Source of the DNA: CAZSLO01 sp964608025
GTDB lineage: Bacteria; Chloroflexota; Dehalococcoidia; Lucifugimonadales; CAJWER01
DNA: 64,000 nucleotides
Direction: 5' to 3'
Assembly: GCA_964608025.1 (NCBI GenBank)
Contig: CAZSLO010000006.1
Location: forward strand, 62,001 to 126,000
The notes beneath the pieces are model-generated. The model had not been told where the DNA came from, made no database searches, and saw nothing but the letters and a program-made list of their open reading frames with translations. Positions 52,912 through 62,176 of the stretch are shown here, piece after piece (position 1 is the stretch's first letter; the number at the start of each line of letters is the position of its first letter). Both the position numbers and the translations under genes were made by a program.

Positions 52912-54531
52912 ATGCGCCCAATTACCGAAATCGCTGACTGGATGGGAATCGATCCTACCAACGTCTACCCTTATGGCCGTTATAAAGCCAAACTATCGCT
53001 AGACGCTATTCGTCCTGAAAATCCAAATGGCAAAATGATCCTCGTGACCGCTGTCACTCCCACCAAAGCAGGAGAAGGTAAAACCACTACGACAGTCGGG
53101 CTTACTCAAGCACTAGGGAAACTCGGGTACCGTGCTGCAGCAACATTACGTGAACCTTCCCTCGGTCCAATATTCGGCATCAAGGGCGGTGGTACAGGTG
53201 GAGGCGCATCGCTAGTCGAACCACAGGATGAAGTTAATATACATTTCACCGGGGATGCCCATGCCGTGTCATCTGCACACAATCTTCTGGCTGCCTTGAC
53301 TGAAAACATAGCCCAGAGGGGCAAGATAAATGGCTTTCGGCCAGAGAACATCACATGGCGTCGCGTTAGCGACATGGAAGATCGATCTCTCCGCTCGATC
53401 ATCTCCGGTCTTGGGGGTACTAATAATGCTCCGCTTCGAGAAACAGGGTTTGACATCGTAACCGCATCAGAAATAATGGCCATACTTGCGCTATCATCCG
53501 ACCTAGAAGATCTTAGGACCCGGATAAAAAAAGTGATCGTTGGAACGATGGAAGACCAGACTCCTGTAACCGCCGAGGATATCGGCGCTGTCGGTTCGCT
53601 TATGGCCCTACTTCGTCACGCGATTCAACCCAACCTGGTGCAGACCACCGAGGGGCAACCAGTAGTTATTCACACAGGCCCATTCGGCAATATCGCCCAC
53701 GGGTGTAGCTCGGTAGTGGGTGATAGGCTCGCTAGAGGTTACGTAGATTACGTATTAACCGAAGCCGGCTTTGGGGCAGATCTGGGATTTGAGAAATATA
53801 TCGACATCAAGGCTCGTGCTAACGGTCTTGAGCCGAGTGCTGTAGTCATGGTAACAACTGTACGGGCGATGAAATCTCACGGTGGGGTCAAATTCCGTGA
53901 CCTAGATTCAACTAACATCTCTGCCGTCGAAAAAGGGTGCGAAAACCTGGAACATTTAATTGGTGTCATACGATCTTATGGTCTCCCTGTTGTGGCGGCA
54001 ATTAACGAATTCCCATCTGACACTTCAGAGGAGATAGACATAGTAAAGAATAGAGCGGAGGCCGCAGGAGCCCAGGCGGCGGTTCGAAGCCGTGTTTTCA
54101 CTGAAGGTGGAGATGGGGGAATCGAATTGGCAGAGGCAATAGTGGAGGCAGCTACAGATGAACCCGCTTTAACATATCTATTCCCAGAAGACGCACCTGT
54201 GGAAGATAAAGTAAAAATTCTTGCAACCAACATCTATGGAGCCGAAGATGTTGCGTGGTCAGCATCTGCCAAGAGAATGCTGCGCAGATTCCATAAAAAC
54301 GGCTGGGGAACTCTTCCTGTTTGTATGGCCAAAACCCATCTCTCCATTTCCCACAACCCCCGTCTACAGGGCAAGCCGTCCGGATATACTTTCGAGGTCT
54401 CTGAAATCCGTGCTTCGGTGGGGGCAGGGTTCATATACCCAATCGCTGGTACGATGATGACCATGCCCGGTCTTCCAGGATCACCCAGGGCCCTCGACGT
54501 GGACCCTCAAGGCAATATAATAGGATTGTAG
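52912..54531 (+). CDS. fhs: Formate--tetrahydrofolate ligase
   Basis: ATP-dependent ligase making 10-formyl-THF from formate for one-carbon metabolism. The 539-aa protein has the P-loop TPTKAGEGKTTTTVGLTQ at about residues 50-67, LREPSLGPIFGIKGG, FTGDAHAVSSAHNLLAA, and GPFGNIAHGCSSV, all Fhs signatures, and the C-terminal PIAGTMMTMPGLPGSP. It starts at ATG 52912 with AGGAG six bases before it. An upstream 111-nt spacer separates it from the MFS pair. It may support glycine/formate use linked to glycolate breakdown (glyoxylate to glycine), which is inference. Confidence 0.95.
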   Translation: MRPITEIADWMGIDPTNVYPYGRYKAKLSLDAIRPENPNGKMILVTAVTPTKAGEGKTTTTVGLTQALGKLGYRAAATLREPSLGPIFGIKGGGTGGGASLVEPQDEVNIHFTGDAHAVSSAHNLLAALTENIAQRGKINGFRPENITWRRVSDMEDRSLRSIISGLGGTNNAPLRETGFDIVTASEIMAILALSSDLEDLRTRIKKVIVGTMEDQTPVTAEDIGAVGSLMALLRHAIQPNLVQTTEGQPVVIHTGPFGNIAHGCSSVVGDRLARGYVDYVLTEAGFGADLGFEKYIDIKARANGLEPSAVVMVTTVRAMKSHGGVKFRDLDSTNISAVEKGCENLEHLIGVIRSYGLPVVAAINEFPSDTSEEIDIVKNRAEAAGAQAAVRSRVFTEGGDGGIELAEAIVEAATDEPALTYLFPEDAPVEDKVKILATNIYGAEDVAWSASAKRMLRRFHKNGWGTLPVCMAKTHLSISHNPRLQGKPSGYTFEVSEIRASVGAGFIYPIAGTMMTMPGLPGSPRALDVDPQGNIIGL

Positions 54532-54569
54532 AGATATCATCCTGTTTTTCTGTCCTAAGCGGAATCCAA

Positions 54570-55802
54570 ATGCCCGAATTCTTTAACATTCTGCCACCTG
54601 AGGCGGCAATAAAGAGCCTGCTCGATATTTTAGAACCACAGATTGAAGCCGAATCTGTATTGACACCTGAGGCTCTAGGTCGCATAACATCATCTGTCAT
54701 CATATCCAATGAAAACTTACCTGCATTTCCGCGATCTACTATGGATGGTTATAGCGTACGGTCTACAGATACTTTCGGGGCTTCCGAAGGTATGCCAGCC
54801 TATCTAGATGTAGTCGGGGAAGTTCCAATGGGTCGTGTACCAAAAATCACTATTTCTACTGGTCAGGCCGTAACTGCATATACAGGCGGCATGCTTGCGG
54901 ATGGGTCAGATGCTGTGGTGATGATAGAAAACACTCACACTGTTAACGAAACTACGATAGAGGTAGTTCGTCCGGTAGCACCAGGAGAAAACGTTGTCCA
55001 AATAGGTGAAGATGTTCTGCTAGGAGACCTAGTACTAGCCTCGGGTCATTTAATTAGGCCACAAGACATTGGTGGGCTTATAGCCCTTGGAATAGAAATG
55101 ATATCTGTTGCTCGAAGACCGAGAGTAACCATTATTTCCACTGGTGACGAACTAGTATCACCACAATCAAATCCGGGTCACGGACAGATCCGCGATGTCA
55201 ACAGCTATACGATATCCGCCCTTGTCGCGAACGCGGGAGGTATCCCAGTAAGAATCGACATCGTAGGGGACGATTTTGACCAGCAACGCAAAGCTGCACT
55301 AGAAGGTCTAAACAGTGGAGAGATGCTCATTTTCTCAGCTGGTAGTTCAGTAAGCTCAAGAGACATGACTGCCCGAGTAATCGAAAGCCTAGGGAAGCCT
55401 GGAGTATTGGTACACGGGATTTCTTTCAAGCCTGGTAAACCAACCATAATGGCGCTGATTGACCAAAAGCCAGTCATCGGATTACCTGGAAACCCAGTAT
55501 CAGCAGCAGTAGTATTCGAGATGATGGCAATCCCTATAATACATGCTCTTCAAGGACATACCCGCCCGAGATGGAAAGCCACTTTACAAGCACTACTTAC
55601 AAGAGACTTGCCTTCACAGACAGGCCGTCAAGATACTGTACAGGTGAAATTGGATCAACAAAACAACAAAATCACCGCAGATCCTATTTTTGGTAATTCG
55701 AACCTTATCTACACGATGGTACGGGCCGACGGACATGTGACTATCCCCATCAATAGAGGTGGCCTGTATGCAAATGAGGAAGTGATGGTAACCCTTTACT
55801 AA
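54570..55802 (+). CDS. moeA: Molybdopterin molybdotransferase MoeA
   Basis: Inserts molybdate into adenylated molybdopterin to complete the molybdenum cofactor. The 410-aa protein has the MoeA N-terminal region (LPAFPRSTMDGYSVRS, GEVPMG, AYTGGMLADGSDAVVM), the MoCF-binding domain (ISTGDELVS, GQIRDVNSYTISAL) and the C-terminal beta barrel (GLPGNPVSA). The usual TTGGxSxGxxD loop is replaced by IFSAGSSVSSRDMTARVI, a form seen in some MoeA groups. It starts 38 nt after fhs; formate dehydrogenase and other Mo enzymes are not in the window. Confidence 0.9.
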   Translation: MPEFFNILPPEAAIKSLLDILEPQIEAESVLTPEALGRITSSVIISNENLPAFPRSTMDGYSVRSTDTFGASEGMPAYLDVVGEVPMGRVPKITISTGQAVTAYTGGMLADGSDAVVMIENTHTVNETTIEVVRPVAPGENVVQIGEDVLLGDLVLASGHLIRPQDIGGLIALGIEMISVARRPRVTIISTGDELVSPQSNPGHGQIRDVNSYTISALVANAGGIPVRIDIVGDDFDQQRKAALEGLNSGEMLIFSAGSSVSSRDMTARVIESLGKPGVLVHGISFKPGKPTIMALIDQKPVIGLPGNPVSAAVVFEMMAIPIIHALQGHTRPRWKATLQALLTRDLPSQTGRQDTVQVKLDQQNNKITADPIFGNSNLIYTMVRADGHVTIPINRGGLYANEEVMVTLY

Positions 55803-55943
55803 CTACAACCAGTTGTGAAAAAACTATGTGTATCTTCAATTCCAAGATAACTTCACACTCCAAAGCTGGTAATCAGGAAGAAGATACGGAGCAATTCGTC
55901 ACACTATATTTTGAATAAACTTCGTATAAAACTCGACCAGAAC
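55803..55943. other. Spacer between converging moeA and kinase genes
   Basis: A 141-nt spacer at the meeting point of two converging genes. Neither a strong hairpin with T-run nor a gene is seen. Confidence 0.3.
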
Positions 55944-56930
55944 TCAGGAATTTATAGTAAAAAGACCTAGATCCGTAGCCGCCCTAATTACTGCAGCTAT
56001 ATTAATTACAGGAGGGCCATCTCTACTCAGACCAATTTCGGCTAACTGTCCAGTGGCAATTGGGATACTTCTTTCTCCATCAAGGGCAATAGTACACGGA
56101 CTGATACCAATAGACATAACCTCACCGACTTGAAATTCGGCCCACTCCGCTACCTGTACATTCTCCACAACACCAGGAGCTATGGGAGCAATGACACTAA
56201 GTCCTCCCTGTCCAAGTCGCATATGGAGTCCAATAGCGTCATTTGATCCAACCACCTGTAGTCTAGCTCCAATTGCCGACAGTCCAATACCGTCCGGCTC
56301 GGTACGAGCCAAAAAAACCTCGTGCAAGGTTCCCATGTTCCAAATCGCTCTCGAGCCAATAAATCGCTCGGTACTAACGGCAACATCCACAAGGGAGATG
56401 TCGCGAAATACACCATCTACAGTTACTGTTAACAGTTTAGTCGGTGTAGTAATTGCAGCAATATCCAAAATCCCCGAAGCAACCACACCAGCGGCTAAGC
56501 CCGCAACAGTTCCTTCAACCAAGTACGGAAAGACATTATTAGTACCTGTAGAAATAGGCACAAGAGGTACTTGGCCTGATCCCTTTACAACCGCCCTATT
56601 TGTACCGTCACCACCCAACGTCACAATACAGGAAGCCCCCAATTCTGCCAGTTTTCTCGCAGCCCGTGTGGAATCATCTTCATCATCATTAATCTGCATT
56701 TCAAGGAGATCAGCATGAAGATTCGATTTGAGGTCTCTCGAGGCTGTATGACACAACATGGCAGAGTCCGGCATCATCAAAACATTCTTAGCTTTGGTAG
56801 CAGAAATACCGGCAAGAACACGTCTTATAATATTCGTTTTTTCATAGTTAGGGACAAAGCGTCCGTGAGCTACAATACGCCTGATGTCCTTACCGGCTGA
56901 TGGGTTTGCAATGATGCCAACTAACGACAT
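55944..56930 (-). CDS. ATP-NAD kinase/AcoX-type nucleotide-binding kinase
   Basis: Member of the NAD kinase-like superfamily. The start is set at ATG 56930 (MSLVGIIANPSAGKDIRRIV), 13 codons inside the longest frame, because the family opening GxIxNPxAGKDIRR begins there. The key GGDGTNRAVVKG motif is near residue 110 and VPISTGTNNVFP follows. The C-terminal half has DGVFRDISLVDVAVS and PCTIALDGERSI. The group is annotated as ATP-NAD kinase or acetoin catabolism protein X; the substrate is not certain. It lies 48 nt after the dehydratase gene on the same strand. Confidence 0.8.
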   Translation of the reverse strand: MSLVGIIANPSAGKDIRRIVAHGRFVPNYEKTNIIRRVLAGISATKAKNVLMMPDSAMLCHTASRDLKSNLHADLLEMQINDDEDDSTRAARKLAELGASCIVTLGGDGTNRAVVKGSGQVPLVPISTGTNNVFPYLVEGTVAGLAAGVVASGILDIAAITTPTKLLTVTVDGVFRDISLVDVAVSTERFIGSRAIWNMGTLHEVFLARTEPDGIGLSAIGARLQVVGSNDAIGLHMRLGQGGLSVIAPIAPGVVENVQVAEWAEFQVGEVMSIGISPCTIALDGERSIPIATGQLAEIGLSRDGPPVINIAAVIRAATDLGLFTINS

Positions 56931-56978
56931 TGCACTAATGAACCTACATGGGCACAAATACGGTCGCAATAATAATTA

Positions 56979-57953
56979 TTAAAGTAAAGCATCGCCACCT
57001 AGTACCTTGTTGATCAAAGACATGTTCAATAGAGAACCCGTAAGTACAGCTACCACTTTCTTGCCACATATCTGATCCCTATGATCGGAGAGACCAGCAA
57101 GAGATATCGCAGCTGAAGGCTCGGCAACTATTTGTTCCAGTTCTAATAAGCTCTTCACCGCCGGTAACAATTTGGATTCATCTACCACCCAAACCTCATC
57201 AACTAAAGTTTTAAGTTCTTCTATGATGGGCAATATAGGGATCCTTACCGCAAGGCCATCAGCATAGGTATCCACTCTAGATCCACACCAGGTCTGCCCC
57301 AACATCGCCTGGGCCATCGAAGGTGCTCCAGATGGTACTAATCCAATAACACGGGTTCGCGGACTTTGTGATTTAAAAGCAGTTGCCACTCCTTTTATTA
57401 GTGATCCATTACCAAGAGGTACAAGTACCAAATCCCACTCATCACCCTGTCTGAGAATTTCGGTGCCAATGGTAGCCGCTCCATGTGACATTTGCGGAAC
57501 TACTCCATCTTCCCAAAAAACTGCACCATCCTCTATAGCCGCATCTCGAGCAGCTGACTTAGCAGTATCGAAGTCATCTCCCACGGTAATTAAGGTAGCA
57601 CCACTTAATCTTATGCGCTCTATTTTTGAAGGCGTGGCCCCAACTGGTACAAATACTTTGACAGGGATTCTCCGCCTACGACCAGCCACGGCAATCGCAA
57701 TACCATAATTGCCAGCCGATGCAACATAGACTCCAGCTTTCGGAAGGCCACTACTCAGGGTATCCATGCAAACCAATGCACCACGAAGTTTAAATGATCC
57801 TATAGGAGTAGAATCCTCTCGCTTCAGCCATAAGTCTATCCCAAGCCTTTGACCTATTACTTGTGTAGGAAGCAATGGTGTCGGCGTCCACCATTCTTCC
57901 TCAAGGATATATTCACAATTTGCAAGCCATCCGTTCTCAGTCCCCAAGATCAC
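56979..57953 (-). CDS. PLP-dependent threonine/serine dehydratase-like protein
   Basis: Fold-type II PLP enzyme, 324 aa. The PLP lysine is K55 in IGSFKLRGAL, the substrate-binding loop is SAGNYGIAIAVA (SAGNHAQGVA in most threonine deaminases), and the phosphate-binding glycine loop is PLGNGSLIKG. A C-terminal ACT domain is absent, so this is not the regulated biosynthetic IlvA. It probably deaminates threonine or serine or acts as a related lyase/racemase. The start is GTG 57953 with AAGGTGG nearby as ribosome binding site. Confidence 0.82.
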   Translation of the reverse strand: MILGTENGWLANCEYILEEEWWTPTPLLPTQVIGQRLGIDLWLKREDSTPIGSFKLRGALVCMDTLSSGLPKAGVYVASAGNYGIAIAVAGRRRRIPVKVFVPVGATPSKIERIRLSGATLITVGDDFDTAKSAARDAAIEDGAVFWEDGVVPQMSHGAATIGTEILRQGDEWDLVLVPLGNGSLIKGVATAFKSQSPRTRVIGLVPSGAPSMAQAMLGQTWCGSRVDTYADGLAVRIPILPIIEELKTLVDEVWVVDESKLLPAVKSLLELEQIVAEPSAAISLAGLSDHRDQICGKKVVAVLTGSLLNMSLINKVLGGDALL

Positions 57954-58381
57954 AATAGTTCCACCTTAACAGTCTCAAAATAACTCGATAAATCAAAGTA
58001 CTGTTCCAATTAAGCTATATTCATACTCCGGTCCAAATCGGGTTTTCATGCTATACGTCAACATGTACATCCATAATTGTATCCAAGCAAGCCATATATA
58101 CCAGGTAATATTGTCGCACCAATAACCACAAATCCGCTTTCCAACGCAAGAAATTACAGGCTTTCACGAAATAGTTTATCAATCCCCTTCCCGTATCGGC
58201 TGATGAAAATTTAATTTCTTGACTATATTATTCAGACAGACGTTCATATTTTGCGACACAGAATTCTATTGCCTATACTACATAAGACCATCAAACCGAA
58301 AAATTCAACCCTCATAGCCAGAGGCGTATAATTGAACAGTCCGATATTGCTCCAATCCTACATCGGCAAAAGGAAAGTCAA
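57954..58381. other. Divergent promoter region of dehydratase and MoxR operons
   Basis: A 428-nt AT-rich region between two diverging genes with no credible ORF. It should hold promoters in both directions. One candidate for the MoxR operon is listed separately. No large repeat or RNA gene is seen. Confidence 0.5.
58251..58279 (+). promoter_or_regulatory. Candidate sigma70-type promoter of the moxR operon
   Basis: TTGCGA (58251-58256) and TATACT (58274-58279) are separated by 17 nt and match the -35/-10 consensus in 4 and 5 of 6 positions. Transcription would begin about 95 nt before the TTG start of the MoxR gene. A second -35-like TTGACT lies at 58219-58224 without a good -10. Confidence 0.4.
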
Positions 58382-59344
58382 TTGGTAGGCACCGAAAAAA
58401 ACGTTAGCCAAGTCCAAGAATTAGCTAACAAAATACGGGAAAACGTACAGAAAGCGATCGTAGGCAAGGACGAAGCGATCAATATAGCCCTAGTTGCTTT
58501 ATTATGCAAAGGCCATATTCTAGTCGAAGATGTACCCGGTATTGGCAAAACCACCCTCGGGAAAGCTCTATCTGCTTCTCTCGGATGCTCATTCAAGCGC
58601 ATTCAGTTCACTCCCGACTTGATGCCTAATGACGTCCTAGGCGTTAATTTTTTCAACCAGAAGTCTTCGGAATTTGAGTTTCGTCCAGGACCAATATTCA
58701 GTCAGGTCATATTGGCAGATGAGATCAACCGGGCTACACCACGAACACAGTCTGCTCTACTAGAAGCTATGCAGGAGACCCAAGTCACAATAGAAGGAAT
58801 GACTATGGAATTGCCTCAGCCATTCCTCGTAATATCCACCCAAAACCCAGTCGAATTAGAAGGAACATTCCCACTTCCAGAAGCCCAACTTGACAGATTC
58901 ATGGTGAGAGTAGTCCTCGGATACCCGACACCACACGAAGAAGGCGAAATATACTTGCGTTTCGATAGGAACACAATGTCCACCAACCTGAAACCAGTGG
59001 TTGAACCAGATGAAATTCGGAGAGTTCAGGAAATACCTCCTACTGTGAAAATCGACAGTCCTGTTCGTTCTTACATAGTAGATTTAATCAATAGGACTAG
59101 AAATCATCCAGGCATCTCCCTAGGAGCAAGCCCTAGAGCCGGGTTGGCTTTATACAAAACAGCGCAGGCATGGGCAGCTATTGACGGGCGTGATTTTGTG
59201 ATACCTGACGATGTGAAAACTCTCGCTTATTGTGTACTACCCCACAGGATGATACTGAGTTCCACGGCAAGACTAAGAGGAAATACTGCAGAACATATAT
59301 TAGAAGAGATTCTCACTGAAGCACCCGTGCCTATTGAGCGATAG
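58382..59344 (+). CDS. MoxR-family AAA+ ATPase
   Basis: A 320-aa AAA+ chaperone-like ATPase that usually works with DUF58/von Willebrand-type partners. Walker A is DVPGIGKTT at residues 50-58, Walker B is VILADEINRA around 105-114, sensor 1 is ISTQNPVELEGTFPLPEAQLDRF, in part, and sensor 2 lies in SPRAGLALYKTAQAWA. The start is TTG 58382 with AAAGGAAAG seven nt upstream; the N-terminus VGTEKNVSQVQELANKIREN fits the family. The stop is 6 nt before the DUF58 gene. Confidence 0.9.
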   Translation: MVGTEKNVSQVQELANKIRENVQKAIVGKDEAINIALVALLCKGHILVEDVPGIGKTTLGKALSASLGCSFKRIQFTPDLMPNDVLGVNFFNQKSSEFEFRPGPIFSQVILADEINRATPRTQSALLEAMQETQVTIEGMTMELPQPFLVISTQNPVELEGTFPLPEAQLDRFMVRVVLGYPTPHEEGEIYLRFDRNTMSTNLKPVVEPDEIRRVQEIPPTVKIDSPVRSYIVDLINRTRNHPGISLGASPRAGLALYKTAQAWAAIDGRDFVIPDDVKTLAYCVLPHRMILSSTARLRGNTAEHILEEILTEAPVPIER

Positions 59345-59350
59345 TTTTAT

Positions 59351-60601
59351 ATGAAGCCCTCTTTGTTATCAGGGCACTTTTGGCATGACCTGTGGATTGG
59401 ATTCTTCATAGTCATCATTGCCCTAGGCATTTTTCTTGGACAGGGATTAGTAATTGGCTTCGGTGTTATGGGTTTAGTAGCCGGCGGTATATCATTGATT
59501 TGGAACCGTCTCGCACTCGAAGAAGTCACTTACGACCGGGAACTTTCCGAACAACGTGTCTTCTTGAAAGAAGAAATTTCGATGACGGTCTCCCTGACAA
59601 ATCGCAAGCCTATCCCACTAGCATGGATACACGTAGAAGACGGACTACCAGATGCACTAGAAGTGATAGATGGAGATGTTTCAACAAATGTCCAGCCAAG
59701 CATACAATCGATCGACCACTCGACTTCTATGGCATGGTACGAGCGTATCAAGTGGAGATATAGACTCAAGTGCTCCCAACGAGGATTACATAAGTTAGGG
59801 CCCGCGCGAATCGAGAGTGGCGATCCGTTTGGATTCCTACGCAACATGATTAGAGTTCCCATACCTGACACCGTCCTCGTATATCCGCACGTAGTACCTT
59901 TACAAAATCTCGGTATCCCCGCAGACAGACCTCTTGGGGAAGTTAGGAAAGGACTACCGATATTTGTAGACCTTTCTAGGCCATCTGGACTACGCGAATA
60001 CGTTCTTGGAGACCCGTTGAAAACCATCGACTGGAAAGCCACTGCCAAGAGCCAAACCCTGCAAGTCCGTACATATGAACCAAGTTCTACTTATACTGTC
60101 ATCATAGTAGTGGCAGTAGATACATCAACACCGCACTGGGATTCTTACGATCCTGAAAATCTCGAAAGAGTTATAAGCGTAGCGGCATCGATGGCCACAT
60201 TCGCAACAGACGAGCGATATACAGTCGGACTTTTCAGCAATGACATGCCAATCACCGGTAACAAACCAATGACAGTATCCCCAAGCCGTGGAAAGGATCA
60301 ACTAGCTACCATTCTAGGAACCCTGGCTACTATCCGTTCTTACGCAATAGCGCCGATGTCAAAGCAACTGATGGCATATTCCCAAAGATTCCCACTAGGA
60401 TCAACACTCGTAGTTTGTACAAGTTTCATACACGATGAGTTTGTGGATACGCTGAACTCCCTTCGAGGGCAAGGATTCAAGATCGTAATTCTATATGTGG
60501 GCAATGATGAATATTCCTCAATGTCGGATGGGATTATAGTTCACAATATCAGACCCTACCTAGATAAACTGGAGGAAGCTGGTGAGCCTGTCACAGGATA
60601 G
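59351..60601 (+). CDS. DUF58 domain protein (MoxR partner)
   Basis: A 416-aa protein with two N-terminal membrane helices (about 11-55: LWIGFFIVIIALGIFLGQG and a second segment) and a beta-rich region followed by the DUF58 core, marked by SGLREYVLGDPLKTIDWKATAKSQTLQVRTYEP (in part; residues about 215-245). A vWA-like fold follows (VVAVDTSTPHWDSYDPENLERVISVAA). It is typical of MoxR-DUF58-TgpA operons that affect envelope or protein assembly. It overlaps the next gene by 20 nt. Confidence 0.85.
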   Translation: MKPSLLSGHFWHDLWIGFFIVIIALGIFLGQGLVIGFGVMGLVAGGISLIWNRLALEEVTYDRELSEQRVFLKEEISMTVSLTNRKPIPLAWIHVEDGLPDALEVIDGDVSTNVQPSIQSIDHSTSMAWYERIKWRYRLKCSQRGLHKLGPARIESGDPFGFLRNMIRVPIPDTVLVYPHVVPLQNLGIPADRPLGEVRKGLPIFVDLSRPSGLREYVLGDPLKTIDWKATAKSQTLQVRTYEPSSTYTVIIVVAVDTSTPHWDSYDPENLERVISVAASMATFATDERYTVGLFSNDMPITGNKPMTVSPSRGKDQLATILGTLATIRSYAIAPMSKQLMAYSQRFPLGSTLVVCTSFIHDEFVDTLNSLRGQGFKIVILYVGNDEYSSMSDGIIVHNIRPYLDKLEEAGEPVTG

Positions 60602-62147
60602 ATGGGTTCTGGCGGCAATAGTCGTGGCAGAAAGCTCTTGGGTATTTGCAACACTAGGTGTACTTGCCGCTATATTCAATCTCAAGAATAGCCCCATGCA
60701 TTGGCCTTCTGTATTAGTAACCGTCGGCGCAGCACTTCTAGTCTCTAAACTTACCCCGTCATATATCACCACCATTGCTGCTATCTCAGTAGGTGTAGTA
60801 TCAGCGGCATGGATTAGTGGTCCAATAGGATGGTTGATTCTAATTTTGGCTTTTTGTACCGCCGGGGCCACAGCATATTTTCGGCCTGTTGGAGGACTAT
60901 CCGCAGAAGTCACATATCTTCTTAAAACTGTAGTGGGACTAGGTGTTGCATACTTAATGATTGGGTCGAATATCTCTGGAAACAATGGAGGTTTCAATTT
61001 AAATTGGACTGAGTTGGTATTCATAGAAAGTACAACTGCTGAACACCGGTTCATAGCCATATCTGGTCTTTTCATAGGTATGTTACTTTGGTGGAGAGGT
61101 TCTAGTCTGGCTTGGAAAGAATTCCCCATCGAAAGTTTGAATTTCAGCTTTCGACTAGGAATATTCTGTCTTGCCATTGCAGTAACAATAGATATCATGC
61201 ATTCGGCCCAACTTAATACTTTCCCAATGGTATTTCTTTTCTTCGCGTCCGGACTTGGCGGGCTAAGCATAGGCCATCTCCTACCTGAATCGAGGGTGTC
61301 CTATAAGAAAAAAACATGGCCACGGGTTATCAGTGGGATAGTTACGACAGTACTGGGAACAGGTCTCATTTTTAGTTTCCTCCACCGCGATATCCTTAAT
61401 GTCTTTTCTCGTCCGGCCCGATCACTACTGGACACAGTTGTGACTGGAGCTTTCTGGGGTCTGCTTATCCCAATATCTACAGCGTGGAATGTATTTGTTG
61501 ATGGATTCCTCAGCGTTTTTGAGGCGGCATTCGGAAATCTAGAAGACAATCCATCTAACAGGCGCCTCAGAGCATCCGTTGAAGAACGAGCTACCGAGGC
61601 TCAGCAAGCCGAGGATGAGGGCGGCGAGATCATCACACTACTAATCCAAATTATAGAGTGGCTAATGCTCGCGGTAATAGGCCTGATTTTACTTTACCTA
61701 CTCTACCGGTTTCTTAGGAGTTTGCTGACACGTAGTCCGAAAACTACCAACGGATCCAGACAGTCTGTCAGGTCTGATGCTGATCTCAATGGCGACGTTA
61801 CCAGGTTAATTTTGAAACTGATACCAAGTTGGGTACAACCAAAAAGCACCGACAAGGGATTCTATTTGCCAGCAGGTCCCCCGGGTGTTGTAGAAGCACT
61901 GCGTATTTACTATAAAATGTTGAATACTGCCCATGAAATGGGTCTCGGTCGCCATCGTAATCAAACGCCACGGGAGTACGCGAATACACTCGATAAGATT
62001 TATCCTAAACAACTAGTTTCCATGGCAACAACCGCTTTTATCTGGGCTTGCTACGGAGACTATCCGGCAAATCAGGAACAACTTTCTGAGATTACTTCGT
62101 CTATCAACGAGCACACTCGTAGCACGAAAGAACCAGGCCCCAACTAA
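60582..62147 (+). CDS. Membrane protein with C-terminal DUF4129-like domain, copy 1
   Basis: A 521-aa protein with about nine to ten helices in the first 400 residues and a soluble C-terminus. Residues 430-500 (LPAGPPGVVEALRIYY ... QTPREYANTLDKIYP ... FIWACYGDYPA) match the DUF4129 pattern that ends TgpA-type transglutaminases. The transglutaminase core itself (Cys-His-Asp) is not seen. The GTG start lies inside the DUF58 gene (20-nt overlap), so the two are coupled. It probably forms a membrane partner of the MoxR/DUF58 system. A paralogue follows. Confidence 0.75.
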   Translation: MSLSQDRWVLAAIVVAESSWVFATLGVLAAIFNLKNSPMHWPSVLVTVGAALLVSKLTPSYITTIAAISVGVVSAAWISGPIGWLILILAFCTAGATAYFRPVGGLSAEVTYLLKTVVGLGVAYLMIGSNISGNNGGFNLNWTELVFIESTTAEHRFIAISGLFIGMLLWWRGSSLAWKEFPIESLNFSFRLGIFCLAIAVTIDIMHSAQLNTFPMVFLFFASGLGGLSIGHLLPESRVSYKKKTWPRVISGIVTTVLGTGLIFSFLHRDILNVFSRPARSLLDTVVTGAFWGLLIPISTAWNVFVDGFLSVFEAAFGNLEDNPSNRRLRASVEERATEAQQAEDEGGEIITLLIQIIEWLMLAVIGLILLYLLYRFLRSLLTRSPKTTNGSRQSVRSDADLNGDVTRLILKLIPSWVQPKSTDKGFYLPAGPPGVVEALRIYYKMLNTAHEMGLGRHRNQTPREYANTLDKIYPKQLVSMATTAFIWACYGDYPANQEQLSEITSSINEHTRSTKEPGPN

Positions 62148-62176
62148 TAAATAAACCCATAGCCAGTAACAAAATA

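Noticed and set aside
56182..56718. 178-aa + strand ORF
   Set aside because: Antisense to the kinase gene, rich in Ser/Pro/Thr as expected for a shadow frame; no domain.
59530..60048. 172-aa minus-strand ORF
   Set aside because: Antisense to the DUF58 gene; no recognisable motif.
60560..61270. 236-aa minus-strand ORF opposite the first DUF4129 gene
   Set aside because: It is low in recognisable motifs and lies wholly against well-supported + strand genes; treated as a shadow frame.
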